Source: a bacterium
GTDB lineage: Bacteria > Electryoneota > B3-LCP
Length of the DNA stretch: 64,000 nucleotides
NCBI GenBank assembly: GCA_026394195.1
Contig: JAPKYS010000055.1
Coordinates: 1 to 64,000, forward strand
Direction: 5' to 3'
Shown here: piece after piece, positions 42,491 through 51,803 of the stretch
Layout: every line of letters begins with the position of its first letter
Numbering within the stretch: the first letter of the stretch is position 1
The notes under the pieces: model-generated
What the model saw: the letters and a program-made list of their open reading frames with translations, nothing else
Told to the model about the DNA's origin: nothing
Database searches by the model: none
Translations under genes and position numbers: made by a program

Positions 42491-42703
42491 ATGCACCGCT
42501 TCTTAGTGATAATAGAAAAAGCTGACGGCAACTACTCTGCTTATTCGCCGGATCTTGACGGCTGCGTGGCGACCGGCAGGACCCGCGAGCAAGCCGAACG
42601 CAACATGCACAAAGCCATCGAATTGCACTTAGAGGGGTTGAAAGAGGATAAGCTGCCCATCCCGAAAACGCAAAGCTACGCAGAGTACATTGCGGTGGGG
42701 TGA
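42491..42703 (+). CDS. hicB: HicB-family antitoxin (copy 3)
   Basis: A 70-residue short HicB: HRFLVIIEKADGNYSAYSPDLDGCVATGRTREQAERNMHKAIELHLEGLKEDKLPIPKP-like pattern. It starts two bases after the hicA stop, with AAAGGT eight bases before the ATG. It has no DNA-binding domain. It should inhibit HicA copy 3 by direct binding. Confidence 0.92.
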   Translation: MHRFLVIIEKADGNYSAYSPDLDGCVATGRTREQAERNMHKAIELHLEGLKEDKLPIPKTQSYAEYIAVG

Positions 42704-42765
42704 GGGGCGACCATTTTCGTGATGGCAGGAAAATGGTTGGGGGAATTAGCAAAAAGGGAGTAAAT

Positions 42766-43032
42766 ATGACCATAGCAGATTGGTTAATGATATTTGCCGT
42801 TGTCGTGAGCCCAATAACTGCTCTCCAATTATCAAAATTGATTGAGAAAACTCAACAAGGCAAAACAAGGAAACTATGGATATTTTACACGTTGATGTCA
42901 ACAAGACGATCCCGAGTTTCAACAGATCATGTTATTAACCCGACCACTTTATGGTGGACAGTGTTCGCCCGCTATTCCGAATTGTTCGGAAGCGGCTGTC
43001 CGATTCCCGACGCGCTTCGCTTGCGTGAATGA
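42766..43032 (+). pseudogene. Truncated DUF6680-like membrane-anchored protein
   Basis: The ATG at 42766 follows GGAGTAAAT and opens MTIADWLMIFAVVVSPITAL, then QLSKLIEKTQQGKTRKLWIF and YTLMSTRRSRVSTDHV, the N-terminal third of proteins resembling DUF6680: one membrane span and a basic helix. After codon 56 (42933) similarity stops abruptly and the frame runs through unrelated sequence (VINPTTLWWTVFARYSELFG) to a stop at 43032. A deletion or insertion must have removed the rest. The family match is from memory of the pattern and is moderately certain. Confidence 0.55.
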
Positions 43033-43084
43033 CAGCTTATAGTTTGTCCAGTATTTTCCGGTCGGATTAATATTTAATCCCAAC

Positions 43085-43279
43085 GTGATGGGCGGTAAGC
43101 CGTGTCTCCGGGGTATCAGGGTTACTGTGGGCACCATTGTCGGATTGGTGGCTGCCGGACATACACATGCTGAAATTTTGGTAGCCTACCCCTACCTCGA
43201 AGAAGAGGATATACGGCAGGCTTTAACCTATGCGGCTTGGCGGGTGGAAGAGGTTGAATTGCCTATGGTAGATGCGTGA
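43085..43279 (+). CDS. DUF433 antitoxin-like protein, N-terminus shortened
   Basis: A 64-residue protein: MGGKPCLRGIRVTVGTIVGL, VAAGHTHAEILVAYPYLEEE and DIRQALTYAAWRVEE, the DUF433 helix-turn-helix core. Usual members have about 12 more residues ending xINPNVMGGKPC. The bases upstream do encode IFNPNV in frame, but no ATG, GTG or TTG precedes them before a stop at 43040, so the normal start is lost and initiation must be at the GTG at 43085 or the ATG at 43088. It is translationally coupled to the next gene. It may be a weak or dead antitoxin. Confidence 0.8.
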   Translation: MMGGKPCLRGIRVTVGTIVGLVAAGHTHAEILVAYPYLEEEDIRQALTYAAWRVEEVELPMVDA

Positions 43280-43641
43280 AAATTCTGATAGACATGAACC
43301 TTTCCCCAGATTGGGTTGAAGTGTTCAATCACGAGGGTTGGCAGTCCGTTCACTGGCGAGACGTCGGTAATCCCCAAGCCACGGACGTCGAGATTATGGC
43401 GTGGGCAAGAACGAACGGCTCTATTGTTTTCACCAATGATCTTGATTTTGGCTTGCTATTGGCAATGACACACGAGTGTGGTCCAAGCGTAATTCAAGTA
43501 CGAACACAAAACGTATTACCTGCAACTTTAGCTCGGCGATTAATAAAAACGATTCAGCTGTTTGAACAAAAGCTAAATGAAGGAACGTTAATCACCCTTG
43601 ACGAGCGAAAAAATAGAATCAGGGTATTGCCGATCAGTTAA
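43276..43641 (+). CDS. DUF5615 PIN-like toxin
   Basis: A 121-residue PIN-like protein: MKILIDMNLSPDWVEVFNHE, then GWQSVHWRDVGNPQATDVEI, MAWARTNGSIVFTNDLDFGLL and a conserved SVIQVRTQNVLP. The acidic residues of the PIN active site (Asp in LIDMNLS, the Asp in TDVEI and TNDLDF) are present, so RNase activity is plausible. It starts with GTG in a four-base overlap with the DUF433 stop. DUF433-DUF5615 is a recognised toxin-antitoxin-type pair. Confidence 0.88.
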   Translation: MKILIDMNLSPDWVEVFNHEGWQSVHWRDVGNPQATDVEIMAWARTNGSIVFTNDLDFGLLLAMTHECGPSVIQVRTQNVLPATLARRLIKTIQLFEQKLNEGTLITLDERKNRIRVLPIS

Positions 43642-43710
43642 CCGTTTTGAGATGTGGCACAGCCACCAGGCTGCAGTGCTACCCGTTAATAGAGTAATCG
43701 GAGATCACCC

Positions 43711-43752
43711 ATGACCCTCAAAGCCCTTGAAACCGAAGCGCTAAAAGGGTGA
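43711..43752 (+). pseudogene. Remnant of an addiction-module component (RelB/CHP02574-like)
   Basis: ATG at 43711 opens MTLKALETEALKG followed by a stop. This matches the first residues of the small addiction-module component family (MTxKALExEALKLP...). Everything after residue 12 is gone, and the next gene begins 24 bases later. Too short to be a gene; read as a relic, with moderate certainty. Confidence 0.45.
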
Positions 43753-43775
43753 TCACTTAGGAAGGAGATAATTAA

Positions 43776-44542
43776 TTGTATTTAATGTACGTAGATGAGA
43801 GTGGCGATTGTGGCTTAGAAGATTCACCTACAAGGTATTTCGTACTTACAGGGTTGGTAGTACATGAGCTTCGTTGGCAGGCATATCTCGATGAGTTGAT
43901 TAACTTTCGGCAACGACTTAAGCAGAATTTGGTTTGCGTCTTCGTGAGGAATTCCATGCGGCAGCGCTCATTAATCACCCAGGCGATTTGGTTAGAATAA
44001 AGCGTAATGACCGGGTCACCATGATTCGGGATTATGCCGATTTTCTTGCAGATCTTAAAGATATTAATTTGATCAATATTGTTATCGACAAGCAGGGAAA
44101 ACCAACCAATTACGATGTTTTTGCCACCGCTTGGAAAACTCTTATTCAGAGGTTCGAGAATACAATCTCCCATCGTAATTTTGCCGGTCCCACTGACCCT
44201 GACGAGCGCGGATTGATACTCAGCGATCATACGGATGATAAAAAATTAACGCAATTATTAAGACAAATGCGACGCTACAATCCAGTGCCGCATGCACTCC
44301 AGCTTGGAACCGGGTACAGAAATTTGCCTCTCCAATATGTCATTGAGGATATGAGCTTCAGAGATTCTGAGCATTCTTATTTTATACAAACCGTGGATTT
44401 AGCTGCATTTCTCCTTTATCAGCATCTCGCGCCGAGTGCTTATCTTAGAAAACGCGCTGGTCACAATTACTTTAATCGGATCAGATCAATTCTATGTTTG
44501 CATGCATCCAGCTCCGATACAGATGGACTGGTCAGGCTATAA
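43776..44542 (+). pseudogene. Frameshifted DUF3800 protein
   Basis: A TTG at 43776, nine bases after GGAG, opens MYLMYVDESGDCGLEDSPTR, the DUF3800 N-terminus with its DESGD acidic motif. The frame is lost near 43929 in AATTTGGTTTGCG: one T is missing. The next frame continues LRLREEFHAAALINHPGDLV to the end, including IVIDKQGKP, the acidic LILSDHTDDKK and SYFIQTVDLAAFLLYQH. The total of 767 bases is one short of 256 codons. With one base restored the protein would be about 255 residues and look complete. DUF3800 proteins are RNase-H-like and are often found in defence or mobile islands. Decay or error cannot be told apart here. Confidence 0.85.
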
Positions 44543-44550
44543 AAGCAAAA

Positions 44551-44568
44551 GAGGGCATTGCTGCCCTC
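44551..44568. repeat. Short hairpin after the DUF3800 gene
   Basis: GAGGGCA (44551-44557) pairs with TGCCCTC (44562-44568) around a four-base loop. It is preceded by an A-rich stretch but not followed by a T-run on the plus strand. It closes the toxin-antitoxin island. The following 190 bases up to gyrA hold a possible promoter (TTGAAT-17-TTATTT) but no gene. Confidence 0.5.
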
Positions 44569-44764
44569 GGGTGAATCCTACTACTCAGACGAGCCGAGGT
44601 TCAGATCCATTATCAAATTAACAAAGAAAACCTTGAATGTCAAGTAGATTTTTGTTTATTTAACGGAATTAGCAATCCTGCGGTTCCTCAAGAGGTTTTT
44701 TCTCAGACCACCCGATAACTTTTTTCATACACTAATCAAGCAACCCGCAACAAGCAACGATACC

Positions 44765-47311
44765 ATGTCCTACATCCCCGGCGAGCGGATTTCGCCCGTC
44801 AATATAGAAGAAGAGCTCAAAGAGAGCTACCTGAACTATGCCATGTCCGTCATCGTCAGCCGGGCGCTGCCCGATGTGCGCGATGGCTTGAAACCCGTAC
44901 ATAGACGCGTCCTCTACGGCATGCACGAGCTGGGTTTGCAGCCCGGCAAACCCTATAAAAAGTCCGCCCGCATCGTCGGCGACGTCATGGGTAAGTATCA
45001 TCCCCACGGCGATTCCGCCATCTACGATACTTTAGTGCGCATGGCGCAGGATTTCTCGCTGCGCTACCCGCTGGTGGATGGGCAGGGCAACTTCGGATCG
45101 ATCGACGGCGACGGCGCCGCGGCGATGCGGTACACCGAAGCCCGCATGCACGCCACCGCGGCGGAAATGATCGCCGACATCGACAAGGAAACCGTAGACT
45201 TCGTCCCCAATTACGACGAATCGCTGACCATGCCCTCGGTGTTGCCGTCCAAGCTGCCCAACCTTCTGATCAACGGATCGGCCGGGATCGCGGTCGGTAT
45301 GGCGACCAATCTGCCTCCGCACAATCTCACCGAAGTCATCAGCGGACTCACCTACGTTCTGGACCGTTTTCAGACCGGCTTCGATGACCCGCGCTGGCTC
45401 AAGGATGCAGCCGTTTTTGACGAAGTAATAAAAGATCTACGCAAGCACATCCCCGCGCCCGATTTCCCCACCGGCGGCATCATCTTTGGCATCGAAGGCG
45501 TGCACGAAGCCCAACGCACCGGCAGAGGGCGCATCGTGGTACGCGCTCGAGCGGCTGTGGAAACAGGCAAAATCCGTGACCGCATTATCGTCACCGAAAT
45601 CCCTTACCAGGTCAACAAGACCAAGCTGATCGAGAAGATCGCCGAGCTGGTCAACGACAAGAAGTTGGAAGGGATCGCCGACGTGCGCGACGAATCCGAT
45701 CGCGATGGGATGCGGCTGGTCATCGAACTGAAAAAAGACGCCATTGCCGGCGTGGTGCTGAACAATTTGTACGCTCACACCACCATGCAAACCACCTTCG
45801 CCGTCAATGCTCTGGCGCTGGTGGGCGGCATCCCACGGGTGCTCAACCTGCCGGAATTGCTGGTCGAATACCTCAAGCACCGCCATGAAGTCATCATCCG
45901 ACGTGCCACCTTTGATCTGCGCAAAGCAGAAGAGCGGCTGCACATCTTGGAAGGATTGCGCACTGCCGTCGATAACATCGACCGGGTGGTGGCGATCATT
46001 CGCGGCAGCAAATCAGTGGAAATCGCCCGCACCGCCTTGATGGCGGAATTCAGTTTTTCCGAAGAACAAGCCAGGGCGATTCTGGATATGCGCCTGGCGC
46101 GGCTGACCGGTTTGGAACGGCAGAAACTGCTGGACGAAATCAAAGCGTTGACCGAGCTGGTGGTCGAGCTTAAGGAACTGCTGGCGTCGAAGGAAAAGCG
46201 GATCAAGCTGCTGCGCGAAGAACTGATTGAAGTCGGCGAACAGTTCGGTGATGAGCGCCGCACAGAACTAGTGGCGGATTACCGCGAGTTCAGCATTGAA
46301 GACATGATCGCTGAAGAGGAAATGGCGATCACAGTTTCGCACGAAGGCTATATCAAGCGTTTTCCGGTGTCCGGTTTAAGACGTCAAGGTCGCGGCGGCA
46401 AGGGAATGACCGGCGCCAAAGCCAAGGAAGAGGATTGGATCCAGCATCTCTTCGTCGCTTCGACGCACAACTATCTGCTCTTCTTCACCGATCGTGGGAA
46501 GTGCCACTGGCTGAAGGTTCACGAAATTCCGCAGATGGGGCGGGGGGCGAAAGGGCGTCCCATCGTCAATCTGATCAACATCGAGCGGGATGAAAAAATG
46601 CGCGCCATCGTATCAGTGACCGACTTCCCCGAAGATCGCTTCATCATCATGGCAACTCGGAAAGGGATCGTAAAGAAGACGGCTCTGGCGCGCTACGGTA
46701 ACCCTCGCAAGGTGGGAATCATCGCCATCGACATCCGCGAAGGCGATGAATTGATCCAGGCCAAGATCACCGACGGGCAGGATGACGTCATCCTGGGGAC
46801 CAGGAAAGGTATGGCGATCCGTTTCCCCGAAGGCAAGGTGCGGTCGATGGGGCGGCAGGCGTCGGGCGTCAAGGGGATAACCCTGCGCGCTGGCGATGAA
46901 GTCATCGGCATGGTTGTCATCAAGCGCGAAGGCACTCTGCTGGTAGCGTCGAACAAAGGGTACGGCAAGCGCAGTTCAATCCAGGATTACCGCATCACCA
47001 ACCGCGGTGGCAAGGGCATCATCACCCTGCGGGTCAATGACCGCATCGGTGAAATGATCGCCATCATGGAAGTGGTCGACCAGGATGATCTCATGATCGT
47101 GACCACGGGCGGTATGGTGATTCGTCAGCCCATTGAACAAATTCGGACCATTGGCAGGGCTACCCAGGGAGTTCGCCTGATTCGCATCAAAGAAAGCGAC
47201 GAAATAGCCGACATTGCCAAAGTGGTGAAAGCCGAAGGAGACGAGACCAACGGCGAGGGAGATGAGGTTCAGAATGGGCTGGATTCCGAACAGGAAAACC
47301 TTTTTGAGTAA
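44765..47311 (+). CDS. gyrA: DNA gyrase subunit A
   Basis: An 848-residue GyrA. The breakage-reunion domain has the catalytic Tyr123 ([11 protein letters not shown]), and the quinolone-determining region [12 protein letters not shown] with Ser84 and Asp88, the quinolone-sensitive residues. The C-terminal DNA-wrapping beta-pinwheel has the GyrA box RRQGRGGKG, which distinguishes it from ParC, and ends in an acidic tail. With GyrB it introduces negative supercoils. gyrB is not adjacent. It heads a transcript continuing into a histidine kinase (21-base gap), rex and an LVIVD protein. Confidence 0.97.
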   Translation: MSYIPGERISPVNIEEELKESYLNYAMSVIVSRALPDVRDGLKPVHRRVLYGMHELGLQPGKPYKKSARIVGDVMGKYHPHGDSAIYDTLVRMAQDFSLRYPLVDGQGNFGSIDGDGAAAMRYTEARMHATAAEMIADIDKETVDFVPNYDESLTMPSVLPSKLPNLLINGSAGIAVGMATNLPPHNLTEVISGLTYVLDRFQTGFDDPRWLKDAAVFDEVIKDLRKHIPAPDFPTGGIIFGIEGVHEAQRTGRGRIVVRARAAVETGKIRDRIIVTEIPYQVNKTKLIEKIAELVNDKKLEGIADVRDESDRDGMRLVIELKKDAIAGVVLNNLYAHTTMQTTFAVNALALVGGIPRVLNLPELLVEYLKHRHEVIIRRATFDLRKAEERLHILEGLRTAVDNIDRVVAIIRGSKSVEIARTALMAEFSFSEEQARAILDMRLARLTGLERQKLLDEIKALTELVVELKELLASKEKRIKLLREELIEVGEQFGDERRTELVADYREFSIEDMIAEEEMAITVSHEGYIKRFPVSGLRRQGRGGKGMTGAKAKEEDWIQHLFVASTHNYLLFFTDRGKCHWLKVHEIPQMGRGAKGRPIVNLINIERDEKMRAIVSVTDFPEDRFIIMATRKGIVKKTALARYGNPRKVGIIAIDIREGDELIQAKITDGQDDVILGTRKGMAIRFPEGKVRSMGRQASGVKGITLRAGDEVIGMVVIKREGTLLVASNKGYGKRSSIQDYRITNRGGKGIITLRVNDRIGEMIAIMEVVDQDDLMIVTTGGMVIRQPIEQIRTIGRATQGVRLIRIKESDEIADIAKVVKAEGDETNGEGDEVQNGLDSEQENLFE

Positions 47312-47332
47312 TGTTAGGGAGGGGAGGGGCAA

Positions 47333-48889
47333 ATGAAAAGCTCAGATGCGGGAGGCACACCGCTGGAAGGACAGAGTAAAATCGGAGATCCATGCGTGGC
47401 GGTCGATTACGCCGATTCCGCGGAGCGCTATCGCCAGTTTTTCCAGTGCAGTCCAATCGGGATGTACTGCATGACCCTGGATGACCGTTTCATCGAGGTG
47501 AACGCTCAATATGCCCGGATCTTCGGCTACGAAAGTCCCCAGGAATTGTATCAATCCAACGTCTCCAAACTGTTCGAAGGAGATGCGGGGCGGCGCGATT
47601 TTATCAACCTGCTCACGCATTTTGAATCCGTCAGCAACTACCGCGAGATCGGCAGACGCAAGGATGGACGCAAGCTTTCGACACTGGAAAGCGCCCGCCT
47701 GGTGCGGGATGAATTTGGCGTGTCACAGTACATCGAGGGAACGTTGCTGGACATCACCGAACTGGTGGAATTGGAAGAGCGTAGCAGCGTCTACGTCTGG
47801 GCTCTGGAAGAAGCCCGGGGCGCCATCCTGATCGCTTCACCGGAAGGAAACATCCAGTACGCAAATTCCGCGGCCTGCGAACTTTATGGCTATCCCCCCG
47901 AACAATTGGTCGGCATGAATTTCCGCGACCTGGTGCCGGAAAGCGAGCGCTCACGAACCAATAGTTTTCCGGATGAGGTTTTGAAGAAGGGACGCTGGGT
48001 GGGCGAACTGAACCAGTTGAAGAGTGATGGCAAGGAACGCGTCGTCAAAATGGCGATGACCGTCGTGCCCGATTCGAAGGGTGATCCCCGCGTGATGATC
48101 GCATTCGCTCAGGATATCAGCGAAGTACGCTGGCTGGAATCCCACCTGCAGCAAGCTCAGAAGATGGAAGCCATCGGTCTGTTGGCGTCGGGATTGGCGC
48201 ATAATATTATCTCCCCCTTATCTGCGATCGTGATGACGGCTGAGATGACCAAAATCAAGTACCCACAGGTCTCAGAACTCGACGACGTTCTCAGTGCCAC
48301 GGGACGCATTCAGGAAATTATCTCTAACCTGATGTCCAAAAGCCGGCAGGAACAGTCTCGTGAGGTCACGGAGTTGGATATCAATAAACTGGTGAAGATC
48401 GAGTTGAAATTTCTGGAAGCAAATCTCTTTTTCAAGCATAATGTCACACTCGAAGTGGATCTGGGCAGTGAAATCCCCATCATCCGAGGTCTTTACGGCG
48501 ATTTTTCCCAGGTTTTTCAGAACCTGGTCGGCAATGCGCTGGACGCCATGATCTCCTCGCCAGAACCGGTCCTGACCATTAAAACGAATTATGATAAAAA
48601 GAAGGGGACGATTGCGCTGAATGTCCGCGATACCGGCTGCGGAATCCCTTCCGAGAACGTGAGACGCATTTTCGAACCGTTTTTTACCACCAAATCGACC
48701 GCTGAAGAATCCACTGAACAGAGACCCAACGGCGGTACTGGATTGGGGCTCTGTACAGTACAACAGATTCTGGGGAAATACAAGGCTACCGTGACGGTGG
48801 AAAGTGAACCGGGCCGCGGCAGTCAATTCACGATTTTTATTCCAGCAAAACGCAAAGTGAATAAAAGTAATCAGAGAAACCAAGTATAA
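47333..48889 (+). CDS. PAS-domain sensor histidine kinase
   Basis: A 518-residue soluble kinase. Two PAS domains (about residues 25-145 and 155-265; IGMYCMTLDDRFIEVNAQYARIFGYE and AILIASPEGNIQYANSAACELYGYP are typical openings), a HisKA dimerisation domain with phospho-acceptor His290 in LASGLAHNIISPLSAI, and a HATPase domain with N-box FQNLVGNALDAM, DTGCGIPSENV and GGTGLGLCTVQQI. The H-box reads AHNIISPL where most kinases have AHEINNPL, so the Glu that helps catalysis is replaced by Asn. It has no membrane span, so the signal is cytoplasmic; redox sensing would fit its neighbour rex. GGGAGGGGAGG lies just before the ATG. No cognate regulator is adjacent. Confidence 0.93.
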   Translation: MKSSDAGGTPLEGQSKIGDPCVAVDYADSAERYRQFFQCSPIGMYCMTLDDRFIEVNAQYARIFGYESPQELYQSNVSKLFEGDAGRRDFINLLTHFESVSNYREIGRRKDGRKLSTLESARLVRDEFGVSQYIEGTLLDITELVELEERSSVYVWALEEARGAILIASPEGNIQYANSAACELYGYPPEQLVGMNFRDLVPESERSRTNSFPDEVLKKGRWVGELNQLKSDGKERVVKMAMTVVPDSKGDPRVMIAFAQDISEVRWLESHLQQAQKMEAIGLLASGLAHNIISPLSAIVMTAEMTKIKYPQVSELDDVLSATGRIQEIISNLMSKSRQEQSREVTELDINKLVKIELKFLEANLFFKHNVTLEVDLGSEIPIIRGLYGDFSQVFQNLVGNALDAMISSPEPVLTIKTNYDKKKGTIALNVRDTGCGIPSENVRRIFEPFFTTKSTAEESTEQRPNGGTGLGLCTVQQILGKYKATVTVESEPGRGSQFTIFIPAKRKVNKSNQRNQV

Positions 48890-48970
48890 AGAAATTGGCG
48901 CAGACAGCTTTATTTGACTGAAGGTTTAACCGGAGAGAAGAGTTATCGTACCATCTACATAGAGGTTGCT

Positions 48971-49639
48971 ATGAAAGCAGCTTATGGTGAAATGGCATCA
49001 GGTCGTTTTGGTCAAAAAATTTCGGATGCAACGGTAGGGCGCTTATCCCGTTATTTTCGCACTTTAAAGTATCTGGAGGAGCGCGGGGTGGATACTGTTT
49101 CGTCTGAAGAACTCGCCAGGCGCAACAACATCACGTCTGCTCAGGTGCGCAAGGATTTATCCTTTTTTGGAGCCTTCGGGCGACGAGGGCTGGGGTACAA
49201 CGTCCGCGAACTCAAATTGAACATTTCGCACATTCTGGGTTTGGACAAGGAGTGGCACCTGGCTCTGGTGGGCGTGGGAAACATCGGACTTGCGCTCTTG
49301 AATTTTAAACAGTTCCAGGAACAGAATTTCCACTTCGCTCTGCTTTTAGACAGCGATCCCCGCAAAATCGGCACTCACCTGGTGGGTCTGGAAGTGAAGA
49401 ACCTGGAAAACCTGACCGTTGAAGTGAAAAAAGCTCACGTGGATATCGCAGTCATTGCAGTTCCGGTGGAGGCTGCACAGAAAGTAGCCGATGCGCTGGT
49501 TGCCGCAGGGCTGAGGGCTATCCTGAATTTCGCTCCCATTTCGTTATTTGTCCCGCAGGACGTTACGGTGCGCAATGAAAATATGGTCATCGACATTGAA
49601 CACCTCTCGTTCTCGCTGACGCAGGCAAACACAAAATAG
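48971..49639 (+). CDS. rex: Redox-sensing transcriptional repressor Rex
   Basis: A 222-residue Rex. The N-terminal winged helix (about residues 15-75) has KISDATVGRLSRYFRTLKYL, SEELARRNNITSAQVRKDLS and FFGAFGRRGLGYNV, which are the family landmarks. The Rossmann domain begins LALVGVGNIGLALLNF and ends in the domain-swapped helix region VIDIEHLSFSL. It represses fermentation and respiration genes when NADH/NAD+ is low. I choose the ATG at 48971 (AGAGG five bases upstream) over the TTG at 48914. It may control the flavodiiron gene or others; no clear Rex operator was recognised. Confidence 0.95.
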   Translation: MKAAYGEMASGRFGQKISDATVGRLSRYFRTLKYLEERGVDTVSSEELARRNNITSAQVRKDLSFFGAFGRRGLGYNVRELKLNISHILGLDKEWHLALVGVGNIGLALLNFKQFQEQNFHFALLLDSDPRKIGTHLVGLEVKNLENLTVEVKKAHVDIAVIAVPVEAAQKVADALVAAGLRAILNFAPISLFVPQDVTVRNENMVIDIEHLSFSLTQANTK

Positions 49640-49682
49640 CACTGAAGCGCGCCATCTCCAGATCGGACTTATCGAGCTTATT

Positions 49683-51800
49683 ATGTTCCAGCGATGCAAC
49701 TGGTTGGTCGTTATCATTCTCTATCTGATCCCGCTGAACCTTGTGTACGGACAATGGGGAGATCAGGTCGAGAAAGTCTCAGAATCACTGATTTGGGGAC
49801 CGTACCATGACGTTGAGATTGCCTCAGGAAAAGCCTACTGCGCTATGGGCTACGGTTTGATGATACTGGACGTCAGCACACCTTCTCAAATCCAATTCGT
49901 TTCCGCATTCGGCGTTCCCGGCGTCAGCGAAGGCGTTTGCCTCGATGGCGACCTGGCTTATCTCGCTTCCGGGTCATTCGGTATCCAGATCCTGGACGTT
50001 TCCTCACCGATAAATCCCACTTATGTTGGACAACTTCCCCTTTCGGGCTATGCTTACGATCTGGTCAAGGCGGGAACCGTCCTTTACGTTGCAGATGGCT
50101 CAGGAGGATTGAAGATCGTTAGTGTGGTTGATCCAGCGCAACCGCAGGAAATCGCCACTTTGCAGGTGGGCGGTTGGGTGAAAGATCTCTATTTCGAAGG
50201 GAATCTCCTCTACCTGACAGCAGACAACGCCGGCTTGATAATTGTCAACGTTGCCAACCCGGGACAGCCTGTCGTGACGGGCAGTTACAATAGCGACGGA
50301 TTGGCTTTGGGGCTGACCAAGGTTGGCAATCTCGTCTACCTGGCAGATGGTCAGAACGGTTTGGTAATCGTCAATGTGACCACTCCTCAATTACCGGTGT
50401 ATCAGGGGCGTTGGGAAACGACTGCCCTGGTTCACGACGTTCAGGTAAATCTCCCCTATGCCTATGTGACTAACGATGTGGCGGGGCTGGTGGTGTTGAA
50501 TGTCGACAATCCCGGGCTTCCCTACCAAGTCGGTATATTCGATACCCGGGGGTTGGCATGGTCGTCGAAATTATCCGGAAATAATCTGTTTGTGGTTGAT
50601 GACATTCAGGGATTGGTTGCCCTCTGGGTGGCTTCACCGCAAGCGCCTGCGCTGTTGGATGATTACGCCTCTCTGGCCAACTGCAGTGCGGTCTGGGTTG
50701 CCAATGATATTGCTTATGCAGCCGGAGGGACTACGACCCAAATATCTATTCTGGACGTGGTCAATCCGCAATCACCGGGTGTGCTTTCACAATATCCGCT
50801 GCAGGGAAATTCCGTAGACGTGCGTTTGCAGGGCAGTGTGCTTTATTCAGCTCACCAGACTGAAGGGATATTCGCACTGGATGTGGGAACGCCGACCGCG
50901 CCGACCTTACTTTCAAGATTCAACACCGAAGGCCAAGCCAGCGAAGTCTATCCTCGAAGTCCTTTCCTCTATGCGGCTGATACCTATGGCGGCTTCCTGA
51001 TTGTGGACGTCAGTTCGCCTGCCAACCCACTCTACTTGTCCCACATTCATCTGACCGATATTGCCAAAGGTGTGACGCTGCGAGCCGACACAGCCTACAT
51101 AAGCCAATGGACAGCAGGAATTGCTCTGGTGAACGTCGCCAATCCGCATAGTCCAGTGGTCTTGAATGAATACGACACGCCGGGACTGGCGCATCACTGC
51201 GTGTTGGCTGGAAACTTGATCTACGTTGCGGATGGCGATGCCGGTTTGACGATCCTGCGGAATGGTGAGGTTTTGGCGCGCTACAATACCCCGGGGACCG
51301 CCAATGACGTTAAAGTCTCCGGTAATTATGCTTATCTGGCTGATGGCGCCGGTGGGCTGCTGGTGGTTGACATTTCGGATTCCACCAATCCGGTCTATGC
51401 CGGTTCGTATCAAACGCCTGGTTATGCCAAGGAGATCTTTTTAAACGGCGAAGACGTCTATGTGGCTGATCAGTACAGCCTGGGCATCTACCATTTTACC
51501 GGGATGGGTGTGGAACCATTCCGTGAACCAGCCTATCCAACCGAAGTCACTCTTACTGCCTTCCCCAATCCGTTCAATTCGACCCTGACCTGTAATATCG
51601 CTGCCCCCGGCTATGTCCCGACTCAGGTTTGCGTATATAACCTCCGCGGCCAGTTGGTAACCCGCTTATTCCAAGGGTTACTGCAACCGGGGAATCACAC
51701 CTTCCTCTGGCAGACCGGCGAAATCGCATCCGGAGTCTATCTTTTGAACCTGGAAACGGGGACGAAGTCGGATACACGGCGTGTGGTTTTACAAAAGTGA
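49683..51800 (+). CDS. Secreted LVIVD-repeat beta-propeller protein with C-terminal sorting domain
   Basis: A 705-residue protein with a signal peptide (VVIILYLIPLNLVYG). The body has about 13 LVIVD-type repeats of roughly 43 residues, each of the form AYLASGSFGIQILDVSSPINP-TYVG or LVYLADGQNGLVIVNVTTPQLP, predicting one or two beta-propellers. The C-terminal 85 residues are a sorting domain: TAFPNPFNSTLTCNIAAPG, VCVYNLRGQLVTRLFQGLL and ASGVYLLNLETG. Exported and probably surface-exposed; ligand unknown. It starts 43 bases after the rex stop and is likely to be co-transcribed. It is followed by the convergent tmk gene without an obvious terminator in the three-base gap. Confidence 0.88.
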   Translation: MFQRCNWLVVIILYLIPLNLVYGQWGDQVEKVSESLIWGPYHDVEIASGKAYCAMGYGLMILDVSTPSQIQFVSAFGVPGVSEGVCLDGDLAYLASGSFGIQILDVSSPINPTYVGQLPLSGYAYDLVKAGTVLYVADGSGGLKIVSVVDPAQPQEIATLQVGGWVKDLYFEGNLLYLTADNAGLIIVNVANPGQPVVTGSYNSDGLALGLTKVGNLVYLADGQNGLVIVNVTTPQLPVYQGRWETTALVHDVQVNLPYAYVTNDVAGLVVLNVDNPGLPYQVGIFDTRGLAWSSKLSGNNLFVVDDIQGLVALWVASPQAPALLDDYASLANCSAVWVANDIAYAAGGTTTQISILDVVNPQSPGVLSQYPLQGNSVDVRLQGSVLYSAHQTEGIFALDVGTPTAPTLLSRFNTEGQASEVYPRSPFLYAADTYGGFLIVDVSSPANPLYLSHIHLTDIAKGVTLRADTAYISQWTAGIALVNVANPHSPVVLNEYDTPGLAHHCVLAGNLIYVADGDAGLTILRNGEVLARYNTPGTANDVKVSGNYAYLADGAGGLLVVDISDSTNPVYAGSYQTPGYAKEIFLNGEDVYVADQYSLGIYHFTGMGVEPFREPAYPTEVTLTAFPNPFNSTLTCNIAAPGYVPTQVCVYNLRGQLVTRLFQGLLQPGNHTFLWQTGEIASGVYLLNLETGTKSDTRRVVLQK

Positions 51801-51803
51801 AGG

